Shown: in pieces, positions 31,203-42,149 of the stretch
How positions within the stretch are numbered: position 1 is the stretch's first letter
How the letters are laid out: each line of letters opens with the position of its first letter
DNA from: Hygrocybe punicea
Lineage: Eukaryota; Basidiomycota; Agaricomycetes; Agaricales; Hygrophoraceae
Direction: 5' to 3'
DNA length: 64,000 bases
Assembly: GCA_963556145.1 (NCBI GenBank)
Contig: OY744472.1
Span: 3,782,001-3,846,000 of the forward strand
Program-made: the position numbers and the translations under genes
Notes under the pieces: model-generated
Databases searched by the model: none
What the model saw: only the letters and a program-made list of their open reading frames with translations
What the model was told of the DNA's origin: nothing

Positions 31203-33563
31203 CACCTGATCTTCCCACAGTAATAGCCTTATAATGCTAAGTGATGACACGTGGGGTTTAGCATCGTTAGGCTAAAATCTGCTGTTTTCCTTACACCGGT
31301 GGGATCTCCAGTGATACCAGCGACTTCATAGCTAAGTTATATAGATGATAAATATAATAAATATAATAACCTAAAGAGGGGATCGGGATAACATCTGGCA
31401 TCAGGAACAGGTGGCGGCATCATTTCGGATCTTTCCGCCGCTGTTCCGGCTGCCAGGGAAGCCTCGAGCTCACTGTTGGTGACAGTGAGCTCGACTTCTT
31501 CACTATCCCGCCGTCCTTTCAAGCTGTTTCTTTTATATATCACATATTGATTGTTCTACATACTGTGTATAGCATAATATACATGAAAATATGTGGAGAA
31601 AAGGCAAAATAAAAATAAAAATGTAGGGGGACACATAGGGTGTCACTGCCAAATGGGTGGGTGCCTACCTTCACAGAGGCATTGCATGTGGTCTACTGTT
31701 GATAGGGAAGGACCCTGGAGGGTGAGCGAGGGGAGGGAAAGATGCTGGGAGGCGGGGAAGGGGACATGACCACAGGTGGCAGAGAAGGGGCGGGAGAGGG
31801 TGGTGGATGGTGGAAAAAGAAAGGGGATGGATGGGGGAAGGTTAGCGGCCCCGAAAGAGCGGTGGGAAGGGGTAAGTACGTGGGGAAAAAGCAGGGGGCG
31901 GGTGGGTACTCACCTTCGCCCTTGGGGCCCCCCACGGCCCTCTCCACATTCTACCGCTAATAGAGACGATGGGAACGTCATCTGCGACGTCCCCAAGGTC
32001 CCCGTCGTGGGTTTTGTCGTCCAGATTGGTCCCGCCGTCGAGTTGCACGAGGATGGTCGCAGAGGCGATGGCGGTTCCGATACCTCGACGACGACGATGC
32101 CGTTGACGACGCCTTCGTCGTGGGCGACTCTCCACATCACCCTTGTTGTCTTCGTCACTGTGCGCCCGGTCCGCCTGTGTTAGTTTCGACGTTCGAGGCC
32201 GTTGGTTGAAAAGGTCGGGCACGCTCCTGCGCGGCTTTGAGGACATCCGGGGGGGCGTACTCGGCGCAAATTGTCGCCGTCGTCCTTGTCGTCCTCGTTT
32301 CTGTTGTTGTTGAGGTGGTGGGGAGTGGGAGCGCAGCGGTATGGGGGATGGTGGTGGTAAAAGCCTAAAAGGCATGTGACTGTTCACTTGCCTTTTACCA
32401 CCACCCACTTGCCTCCCAACTTGCCTCCCGCCACACTCACATTCCCCACCGCCTCAACAATAACAGGAACGAGGACTACGACGACGATGGCGACGATTTG
32501 CATGAGTACGCCCCCCCGGACGTCCTCAAAGCCGCGCAGGAGCGCACCCGACGTTTTCAACAATCGGCCTCGAACATAGGAACTAGCGGCAGCGCACTGG
32601 GCGCACAGCGACGAAGACAACGAAGGCGATATGGAGGGTTCCCCGTTGCAATGGCGTCGTCACCGGCATTGTTGTTGTCGAGATATCGCCACCACAACCG
32701 GCGGCATCAACACTCTCGTGCAACTCAATGGCGCGACCGATCGGGACAGTAAAAACCACGGAACAGGTGATGGGGACGTCGCAGATGACGTTCCCATCGT
32801 CTCTATTAGCGGTAGAATGTGGAGAGGGCCGTGGGGGGCCCCAAGGGCGAAGGTGAGTACCCACCCGCCCCCTGCTTTTTCCCCACGTACTTACCCCTTC
32901 CCACCGCTCTTTCGGGGCCGCTAACCTTCCCCCATCCATCCCCTTTCTTTTTCCACCATCCACCACCCTCTCCCGCCCCTTCTCTGCCACCTGTGGTCAT
33001 GTCCCCTTCCCCGCCTCCCAGCATCTTTCCCTCCCCTCGCTCACCCTCCAGGGTCCTTCCCTATCAACAGTAGACCACATGCAATGCCTCTGTGAAGGTA
33101 GGCACCCACCCATTTGGCAGTGACACCCTATGTGTCCCCCTACATTTTTATTTTTATTTTGCCTTTTCTCCACATATTTTCATGTATATTATGCTATATA
33201 CAGTATGTAGAACAATCAATATGTGATATATAAAAGAAACAGCTTGAAAGGACGGCGGGATAGTGAAGAAGTCGAGCTCACTGTCACCAACAGTGAGCTC
33301 GAGGCTTCCCTGGCAGCCGGAACAGCGGCGGAAAGATCCGAAATGATGCCGCCACCTGTTCCTGATGCCAGATGTTATCCCGATCCCCTCTTTAGGTTAT
33401 TATATTTATTATATTTATCATCTATATAACTTAGCTACGAAGTCGCTGGTATCACTGGAGATTCCACCGGTGTAAGGAAAACAGCAGATTTTAGCCTAAC
33501 GATGCTAAACCCCACGTGTCATCACTTAGCATTATAAGGCTATTATTGTGGGAAGATCAGGTG
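31203..33563. mobile_element. Palindromic element I made of two inverted N-family arms
   Basis: Ends are inverted, CACCTGATCTTCCCACA at the left and its complement at the right. They are flanked by an exact 8-base duplication, GTATCATT (31195-31202 and 33564-33571). The outer ~800 bases of each arm appear identical in opposite orientation, while the inner ~350 bases are clearly diverged though homologous. The centre lies near 32385 (AAAAGGCATGTG...TTGCCTTTT). It resembles two N copies facing each other. No transposase. The superfamily is open; the 8-base duplication would suit hAT or P-like elements. Confidence 0.85.
33272..33302. other. Perfect hairpin conserved in N-family copies
   Basis: TCGAGCTCACTGT and ACAGTGAGCTCGA are separated by five bases. 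The mirror copy is in the left arm of I (about 31464-31495), and a slightly altered form is in N2 (about 30966-30995). Confidence 0.8.
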
Positions 33564-33736
33564 GTATCATTTAGGGCTATGTAAGCATTGTCCACAGCGA
33601 TAAGGGTATTTCCCGTTTGGGCGTGTAGTACTATCGTGTACATGAGAAAAGCCGACAGCCAAATCAACGTTTCAATATCCTCCCGTAGCGTGACCCAATT
33701 TTTTTGTTTCTGCATTTTTATACCGGCGTGACCTCT

Positions 33737-36217
33737 ATGGACTCCGAAGGTCGGTCATCTTGTCTCTTCACTTACTTCGGCCCTGACCCTTCCTATGCGT
33801 TCCTGCAGCACCTACGATTGGGACGCGGCGAGAGTTCAAGCGCATCGACAAGGCTCGAGTTCCTGAGACTGGAGACTGGACCATTTCCGAAACGGTGATC
33901 AACAACTTGAAAACGGAAAAATATGCTGAATACGCCGAGTACTCCTTCCTCGTCCGTCGCAAGTTGGCTCAATCTCGTGATTCTGACTTCCCCACCGTCA
34001 CGACCAAGATTCTCATCCAAAGCCATGTCTTGCAAAGAGCGATAAGGTATGTTTTGAAAGACGTCCAGAAGCTTTCCTGGAATGTATGGCCGTTTAAAGT
34101 GATGTCGCTCCCACCTTCTACCCCCTAACAACAGCCATTAAGATTGTTGTACAGGTGGACCCACAGCTACTCCTCGCCTATTACCCTCGCTTCAGTACAT
34201 ACCTGACGGACCTGCGTTCGCAATGCACTCCAGCATGCGAAGATGGTACCACAGAACATCTTTCTGTCTTCATCAGTTTTCTCGAGAACGACTATGGACC
34301 GACGATCCGAAAAATTGACACTCTCATTTCCCACCACGAGATCACTTTCGATTTACTTTGGGCCATCCTTCTCCCACGGACGGTTATTCTAACAACGTGC
34401 GAAATCACCTCCGAGCCGCTGGCACTCCGGCTTCAAGAGATAAATCTGCATCATGACCCATGCAGCAAATATTGGCGCTTGGATTGTGAATACATCGATG
34501 CGATAGACAATCCTGCACAATCAGGCCTGCGTTTCGGTCTGGCGTCGACGACGATCTCAATTCACGGATTTGACGGCGTCATACCTATCACGGGCTTGAG
34601 CGCGTATCCCATCGAGTGGCATCCAAATGCTACCAAGCTTCGAGCGAAGCTCATTGAGCGTGGGCACAGATGGCGTCATTGGAATGGGGTTCATCACGTA
34701 CATTACAATGGATTCGCGCACAGACAAAAAGAAGATGACCGCCGTCACCGTGCCGGATATACTAAAGTGAAAGTCAGTTTTCTTTCCGTGGTGTGCTAGC
34801 AAGTTACAGCGCTCACAACACGTCAAGGTGAATGGTCGCATCATGATCGATAGAGGTAAGTCTGCTCAACAGTACGTGATTACTGCAAGCCACTACGTTT
34901 TCTGCCAGGCACCTTCGCTGATGCTGAACCCAACTATACACGTCGAAGAGTCATCAAAGGTCCAAAAGGCGAGGTCCTGTATGGCTGTTTGGAGGTGCCA
35001 GGACTAGAAGATCGTGCACCCACTTTGAAAGAAGGAGATAAACTTGTTGATGATGACCTTTTACTCACTTCGCCCATCTTGTACGGGTTCAGCTTGGTCG
35101 ACAAGCTGTGGTGTAAGTATTCAAAATCATACAATTTTTCTAGCTGATGGGTCATCGTATAGTGGAGTTTAATGTGGAACACGTAGATTCGATTCAGTGG
35201 AATTTCGAGGTCTTCGACAACCTTGCGTTGGACCCTGATCGAAAGGCTCTCATTTGCAGCCTCTTAGAATCGCACACGCAAGGCAAGCAATTGGATGACT
35301 TGGTGCAGGGCAAGGGGCTAGGCCTCATCATCAATCTATTCGGTATGGTAATCACATCAATTTGTGTGTCGTCCCATTGTCACTCAAGCCATACTTGTTG
35401 CACAGGGCCTCCCGGTGTTGGGAAAACGCTCACAGTAGAAGCAATAAGCGAACGTGCGCCACAATTTCTTCTATATTTCAGTATTTCCAGAGGTATAATT
35501 GCAGACCTGCGTAAACCGCTATACATCGTCAGTGCCGGTGACCTCGGCACAAATGTGTCCGCATTGGATAAAACCTTGAACAAGATATTTTCCTTGGCAC
35601 CTGTATGGGACGCTGTCGTGTTAATCGACGAAGCAGATGTGTTCTTAGAGCAGCGTGGGACTTCTGACATCGAGCGTAATGCTATGGTAGCCGTTTTCCT
35701 GAGGCAAATCGAGCAAGTCCCTTATTTGGATGTATTCCAACCTCTATTGCTCACATCGTGTATCAGGTATTTCCGCGGGATTCTGGTTTTGACCACCAAT
35801 CGCATCAAAACCTTTGACCAAGCGTTTCAGTCCCGCATTCACCTCTCTCTGCGTTACGAGGAACTGAGCTGCGCCGCGAGAGAGAATATATGGCATGCGT
35901 TTCTTGAAAAGACTCAAACGGATGGGGTTGTGTTGCATACTGGTGTCAACCCAGACGAGCTAAAGAAGCTTTCGGAGAGGAACATGAACGGACGGCAGAT
36001 AAAAAATGCGATGAAACTGGCAATTGCGCTGGCCAACTACAAGAACGAAGCATTTGGGTATAAGCATCTGGTGCAAACGATTGATACGATGGAGGATTCC
36101 AGCTTACATTGTAACACAGCACTGAAGGCAGGTTTTCAGCCTGTTGGTTACCTGGGTGTGGCAATCGCTTCCTGCTGTTTGATTTTTTATGGTCTTCGTT
36201 CAAAGTACCGATACTGA
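33737..36217 (+). CDS. AAA+ ATPase, fungal family with N-terminal uncharacterised domain
   Basis: Nine exons join in phase to 679 residues: 33737-33749, 33809-34098, 34155-34772, 34828-34855, 34909-35112, 35163-35342, 35406-35453, 35505-35712 and 35767-36217. Introns are 50-63 bases. All are GT-AG except the last, which starts GCAAGT. Residues 1-440 form the N-terminal region typical of this fungal group (VDPQLLLAYYPRFSTYL, NGRIMID, LYGFSLVDKLW). The ATPase core shows Walker A GPPGVGKT near 445, Walker B VVLIDEAD near 498, sensor 1 VLTTNR near 536 and NGRQIKNAMKLA near the end. A hydrophobic stretch (VGYLGVAIASCCLIFYGL) close to the C-terminus may be a membrane segment. AAA+ proteins remodel or unfold substrates using ATP; this group's substrate is unknown. 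Start chosen at MDSEAPTIGTRREFKRID, which restores the frame. Confidence 0.85.
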
Positions 36218-36241
36218 CTGTTGCGAATGAGAAGGCTGCAG

Positions 36242-36796
36242 CATAGGGTGTGCAGTAGCATACCATGTCACACAGTATCTTGAAAGTACTTTACAAGTAT
36301 ACTAAATATCATTACCAGAACTTTCAACATGGTATTGTAACAGTATTCAGATATAAACTACAATACTTGTGCTCAAATTCATCTGAAAGTATGAAGGAAA
36401 ATGAGACTTTTCAATAACATCAAGCCTTTTGTTTCACTACTTTTACTGTATCTACAGCAAAGTACAGTATAGTTTGGATAGAATACTTGCAGCCTAATAT
36501 GAATCAAAGTATTAAACCAGTAAGGAAGTTGTGCCACTTTCACTACTAGGATACCTTTTGAATCCTATCAAGATACAGTATGAAATAGTATAGTACTGTT
36601 GCCATATTGTGGATTTAAGATACTGTGTCAATACTTTCAAGATACTGTTTCAGTACTTTTAAGATACTGTGTCAATACTTTTAAGATACTGTTTCAATAC
36701 TTTTAAGATACTGTTTCAATACTTTTAAAGAACTTGGCAAAATAGTATAGTACTGCTTCAATACTGGTCAGATACTTTGCAAAATGGTATTGGACA
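36242..36796 (+). mobile_element. Single-arm copy of palindromic element D (E)
   Basis: From CATAGGGTGTGCAGTAG the sequence follows the left arm of element D (38700-39110) closely for about 370 bases. It then continues with AAGATACTGT repeats. The mirrored second arm is missing. It begins 24 bases after the ATPase stop codon and so probably supplies that gene's 3' untranslated region. Confidence 0.65.
36605..36780. repeat. AAGATACTGT(T/G)TCAATACTTTT tandem repeat
   Basis: Five to six units of about 23 bases, slightly diverged. The unit is also present once or twice in element D. Confidence 0.8.
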
Positions 36797-36880
36797 GTTA
36801 TTCGTAGTGATGGACAGGTTCGGTTTGGTCCGGTTCAGGCCAAAAAAATCCAAACCTTGAACCAAACCTGAGGTTCAGTT

Positions 36881-38328
36881 GAGTATATACTAAAGAGGTA
36901 GTAGTAGTAGTAACTGCTACTACTACCTACTACCGGTTTGGTCACAACCGTACCCGTTATCTGCCAACCCAAGCCCGGTAGGTTTTTTCTTTCCTATTTA
37001 CTTTATTTTCAATATTATTATAATAATGGCGCACGGACCATGTGACTTTATTTGGTCACTGGGTGCCAATCAACAAATGCGTTTCTGACAACACGCGTCA
37101 CCGCCAACCTCGCAACCACGCTTCTCGAACGCATTACCACCAACGACGCCAACACCCACACCAACGTCAACGCACCCACGTCAACGCCAACACAATTGCC
37201 CACGGCATTGGCAACGGCCACGATGTCACCACCACGCCGATCACCTCAAACGCGGCACCACCAACAATACGCAGCGAAAGCAATAAGGAGCAGCGTGGGA
37301 TGGTGCACCCACCCCCGCTGCCAAAGGTAAGTTTTTATTTATACATCTATAACTAGTAACTAACACCAGGCTCACCCAACCACGCCAGCACCAAACGCCA
37401 ACGACACCAACGCCAACTCACCCACGCCAACACCAACGCAATCGCCCACAGCAATGGCAACGGCCACGATGCCAGTAATGGCCATGATGCCAGTAATGGC
37501 CACAATGCCAGCAACGGCCACAACGCCAGCAACACTGCCAACACCCACACCAACAAAGCCCACGCACCCACGCCAACGCACCCACACCAATGCCAACGCA
37601 ACCACCCATGGCCACATCGGCATCGACAGTGCCAGCACCACCCGCCCGACTCACCTCGCGGACACGCACCGCCACGTCAATTGATGTCGGCACTGCATCC
37701 GCGAGGTAATGGGAGAAAGGTGGTGCCCAGCACCACGATGATGTCGCGGGTACAGACTGTACCCACGACCCACGTCTAATTCCGGGACCCACGGGACCCG
37801 CCAGTCAACCCGCCAGTCAACCCGCATCCAACCCGTACCCGTGGCAGCGGGTACGGGTATTAGCCGGGTCGGGTACGGGTCGGCAAAAATTACCCGTGGG
37901 TAACCCATGCTAATCCCTAAGCATTCTATTCATTTATTCATTTATTCTACTAACTACTTAAACACTTTTAGGTTTTTTTCCCGCACCCTCGCACCAAACG
38001 AACGCGAACACAGCAACAGCAACAAGCAGATGGGACGCAGCCGAGAACGGGGACAACCCAGGCCGACCATGACAGCAAGAATGAGGATGATGGGGTAAAC
38101 GAAGACAAGAACGACGACGAACGCAACGACGGCGAGAACGGGAAGACGACGACAAAGCGGGAAGCCATAAATAGATTTTTTTGTATGTCATAATACATTT
38201 CAAGCTTTTTCAAGTGTGGCCACTGCGAGTGTGATTGTAATACCAATTACTAAGTAAGCAACCGAGTACTCACTACTACTACCTAAGTGGAGTAGTAGTA
38301 CTACCTACTACCGGTTTGGTCACCCCTC
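36881..38328 (+). mobile_element. Nested element between GGTTCAGTT duplications
   Basis: GGTTCAGTT flanks both sides (36872-36880 and 38329-38337) and is present once in the related copy of the host element, so 8 or 9 bases were duplicated. Both ends carry GTAGTAG/CTACTACC repeats and the block CTACTACCGGTTTGGTCAC. The right end reads GAGGGGTGACCAAACCGG in complement, hAT-like, whereas the left end is degenerate. Inside are an ACCCGTACCC-rich end resembling family F, T/P-rich triplet sequence with a spliced frame, and the TTTTTTTCCCGCACCCTCGC block shared with J. It may be composite. Confidence 0.65.
37042..37684 (+). CDS. Possible spliced Thr/Pro/Ala-rich low-complexity protein
   Basis: A frame open from 37042 ends an exon at CACCCACCCCCGCTGCCAAAG and meets GTAAGT at 37327. 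The 43-base intron has CTAAC close to its CACCAG end at 37369. The next exon, in phase, runs to a stop at 37684, together about 199 codons. The product is Thr/Asn/Pro/Ala-rich (NANTIAHGIGNGHDVTTTP; then MPVMAMMPVMATMPATATTP). There is no ATG at the first position, and an upstream ATGGCGCACGGACCATG in another frame resembles the start of repeat H. The splice layout repeats that of H'. It could be chance openness of a stop-poor repeat. Confidence 0.3.
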
Positions 38329-38699
38329 GGTTCAGTTCAGTCAATACACTGAACCTTGAACTGAACCTTAGGTTCAGGTTCAAACAGGTTCAGTTCAGGT
38401 TCACCCTGATCTGAACCCTGAACCAAACCTGTAAGTGTATCATAGGGCTATATTACATTTTTATTCAGTATAAAGGCCTTTGTTTTATGCCTTGTAGTTA
38501 TATAGCATGAAAAAAGGTTTCTTTAGCAGCAAATTGTCTGTATTACTGTACATTTGTATCACTTAAAGATAAAATGATCAAGAAATTAACCTTATCAGCT
38601 TCAATATTGCAGCTGTAGTACTTAAAAATAATGATAATATAATACATCACACATACTTGAGGCTTACCTTGGCACAATCCTCAGATATTATACAACTTA

Positions 38700-39548
38700 C
38701 ACAGGGTGCGCAGTAGTATACCATGTCACACAGTATCTTGAAAGTACTTGACAAGTATACTAAATATCATTACCATAACATTCAACATGGTATTGTAACA
38801 GTATTCAGACATAAACTACAATACTTGTGCTCAAATTCATCTGAAGGTATGAAGGCAAATGAGACTTATACCCTTTCAATAACATCAAGCCTTTTGTTTC
38901 ACTACTTTTACTGTATCTACAGCAAAGTACTGTATAGTTCAGATAGAATACTTGCAGCCTAAGATGAATAAAAGTATTAAACTAGTAAGGAAGTTGTGCC
39001 ACTTTCACTACTAGGATACCTTTTGAATCCTTTCAAGATACAGTGTGAAATAGTATAGTACTATTGCCATATTGTGGATTTAAGATACTGTGTCAATACT
39101 TTTAAGATACTTTTATTATAATAAAAGTACTGAAACAGTATCTTAAAAGTATTGACACAGTATCTGAAATCCACAATATGGCAACAGTACTATACTATTT
39201 CACACTGTATCTTGATAGGATTCAAAAGGTATCCTAATAGTAAAAGTGGCCCAACTTCCTTACTGGTTTAATACTTTGATTCATCTTAGGCTGCAAGTAT
39301 TCTATCCAAACTATACAGTACTTTGCTGTAAATAAAGTAAAAGTAGTGAAACAAAAGGCTTGATGTTATTGAAAAGGTATAAGTCTCATTTGCCTTCATA
39401 CCTTCAGATGAATTTGAGCACAAGTATTGTAGTTTATGTCTGAATACTGTTACAATACCATGTTGAATGTTATGGTAATGATATTTAGTATACTTGTCAA
39501 GTACTTTCAAGATACTGTGTGACATGGTATGCTACTGTGCACCCTGTG
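38700..39548. mobile_element. Palindromic MITE D with TTA duplication
   Basis: CACAGGGTGCGCAGTAG begins the left arm and its near complement ends the right arm. The arms of about 410 bases are near-identical inverted copies around TTTTATTATAATAAAA at about 39115. TTA is duplicated (38697-38699 and 39549-39551), judged against the uninterrupted sequence at 18260. A 3-base TTA duplication suits the PIF/Harbinger group; terminal sequences alone do not prove it. Confidence 0.75.
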
Positions 39549-39865
39549 TTATACCAATTTATCCCTGACAAATCCAGGGCTCAAACCCCCTGAGGAAGAG
39601 TGGCAGGGTTTAACAGGAAATTGTTAGCTACAACAAGAGAAAAGTGATCATGTTTCTTCTGAAAATTAGGCAAAATTATATCACATTTGTTAAAGTTTAG
39701 GTTCTGGTTTGAACCAGTTTGAACCAGATTCACAGAATTTCCCCCCTGCCTGAACCTTGAACTGAACCTCAGGTTCGGTTCAGGCTGAAGCTTGAACCTG
39801 AACCCTAATTCAGGTTCGGTTCAGTTCGGTTCAGGTCCGAACCTTGGTTCAGAACCAAACCTATC

Positions 39866-40230
39866 GTTTGAGAAGTTCGGGAATTGGAATTCTGAAACTG
39901 TGGGAGATTATGGATTTGGAATTCAACAATTGTGAGAATTGAAATCCTCAAAGTGTGCAAATTGATGAAAATTCCAAGGACTGCGAATCCAAATTCCTAG
40001 AATTAGAAATCCAAATTCTGGGAATTGGGAATCCAAATTCTGGGAAGAGGGACAAGGGGGTACTGGGATTGGAAAAAGTGAATGGTGGTTGGTAAATTTT
40101 TTTGAGCCTGCTGAGCAGACCCCCCACCCCCATACCTTCCATATATAGTAATTATACTACATAAGTCTACCATTTATGGTAATGGCATTTTCAAAAACAT
40201 TAAATACACATCAGGCCCACCTTGCCCTCT
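39866..40230. repeat. AATTC-rich degenerate repeat; no gene
   Basis: From 39880 to 40050 units such as CCAAATTCTGGGAATTGGGAAT and GGAATTC recur on both strands. After this there is ordinary A/T-rich sequence. Confidence 0.55.
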
Positions 40231-42149
40231 TCACTGGCCATACATGATTCTTGCACCTCCAACCCTTTGGCACATAAGTCAAATTAAGGCATTCCAGGTG
40301 GAACTGTGTATGTGTGTGAAAATAAGCTGTGCAAAGAGATTATGCCAAGAATACATACCCACTGTGTCTCACAACCCTGCTCAGCAGATTGCCATCGTCA
40401 ACCCCCTGCTGACTCACCACATTTCCACAGACACAAACATGAATTTTGGCCATATCCTGAGTCTTGTGGACCCTTCCGATGCAAGTTGGCCAGGCAATAA
40501 CAGTAAATTAGATCTGTTTGCTAGCAACTAATGCTGTATCCTTTGTCACTGACATTCTTCGTGATGAATACCTGAATAGATGGACAAGTAATTAAGCATA
40601 TATGTATATATATCTGTCAAAGGTGCCACTGAGGCCACCATAGCCCTCTCCAAATGTGAATTCCTATATAATAAATTTAGAAGTCTGAATTTTTTTTCTG
40701 GTCCTCTGCCTAACCCCCCCCCCCCCCCCTAGGGTTGACCACGGTGTCATGACCCCAAATGGTTTTGGGTGTAATGTCATGGGTTTACCATCAGACCACA
40801 GACTTAGATATTTAAGTGCAACACTATAGATGCACACCTACACTCATTAGTACCTATTCTATGCCTTTCCACATTACACATGCTAGTGAACAGACACAAT
40901 TAGCATATATGCTTACCTTTATATTATTTATTATGGCTTCACTAGCAATGCCCAGACCTAGCTGTTTATGTATGGTGCACAGAGGCACATCCCCCACCCA
41001 TTAGTATTTATTATATATTTCTCTGTATTGTGCGTGCAAGGAGACAAGCCCAACTAGCATTCTTACCTATATTAGCAGTAATTGATTGATTACAAACCTT
41101 TATACTTGTATTGATCAAAAGTGGCTCAGCTAGATAATGGGAAATGATTAGATAAGATGTGAACAAGAGGATGATAAGATAATGATAAGATAGGATGCAT
41201 CAGAGAGTGATTGTGATAGTCTGCTTACATAAAGACAATGGAGGTCTATTGTTCTGAGCAGTCCTTTGTTCTAAACAGTCCAAATGGAGATAGAGCCCAT
41301 TGTTCACAGCCTCTTTGATGCCATCCATTGTTCTCATGACTCAGTCCCATTGTTCTCACTTTCCCATTGTTCTCAGTCCCCCATTGTTCTCCAACAGTAT
41401 CAATAGGGCCCCCAAATTCCAGTAGTCAGTAGGATTTCCCCCCTCACCACTCAGTAGTCACTCTTAGTTGGGTTCACACAGTGTGATCCCTCATTCTCTT
41501 AGTACTAGTAGTTACTCATTGTAGGAGCTAGTGCTTGCAATCCAGTCTAGTTCACTCTTATTCTATCATTCTCTGAGTTCTCCTTGTCATCAAGGAGAAT
41601 TCACCCAGTTCACTCAGTCCAATCAATTCATTAGTCAGCATTAGTCAGCTAGATACATTTCTAAGGTTAAGGTTTCATCCTAAATAGATACACTTCTAAG
41701 GTTAAGGTTTCATCCTAAACAAAACAGAGTATTCAAAAGGTATTAAAGATATTCCTGAACTAGTAGCCAATGTGCGTTTGAAGCTTCGGATTTAAGTCAG
41801 ATATTATAATACCCAGAGATACTCTTGATTGAATAGGCCCTGTAACCAAAACAGTTCATATTCAACTGGTGAATATTGTTATCAGTATTCATTAGTTCAT
41901 ATTTTTATATTCCAGTAGTTCATATTAGTATTGTCAGTACATCACACACCCAATTGCTATTTATCCCTACTCAAAGTCTCAATTCTTAATTGAAGAGACC
42001 TCACTATTACATTCTATTGATTCATATAGTACATATACCCACAAACCCCTTCCTGATAGGTTATTTAGATATTAGAAACCCACGAACAACAAGAAGGTAC
42101 CTGAACAAAGTCAACTCTGGTAATTCTTGGTGAAACAAACATTCACATA
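40231..42149. other. Unassigned repetitive stretch upstream of the KDZ gene
   Basis: Contents include a run of sixteen C at 40714-40729, six CCATTGTTCT words at 41240-41390, and an exact tandem pair of ACACTTCTAAGGTTAAGGTTTC-like 34-base units at 41650-41720. The end (GGTAATTCTTGGTGAAACAAACATTCACATAACA) has the look of a retrotransposon LTR end. I found no matching start or duplication, so I do not call an LTR. No coding region is supported. Confidence 0.4.

Larger units (their letters stand above)
36805..39865. mobile_element. Second copy of hAT-like element A, with two insertions (C)
   Basis: Begins TAGTGATGGACAGGTTCGG and follows element A throughout in the pieces 36805-36880, 38329-38699 and 39549-39865. 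It is interrupted by two nested elements. The right terminus stops at AACCTATC: the final CATCACTA and a matching duplication are missing, so this end is deleted. No transposase. Confidence 0.8.
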
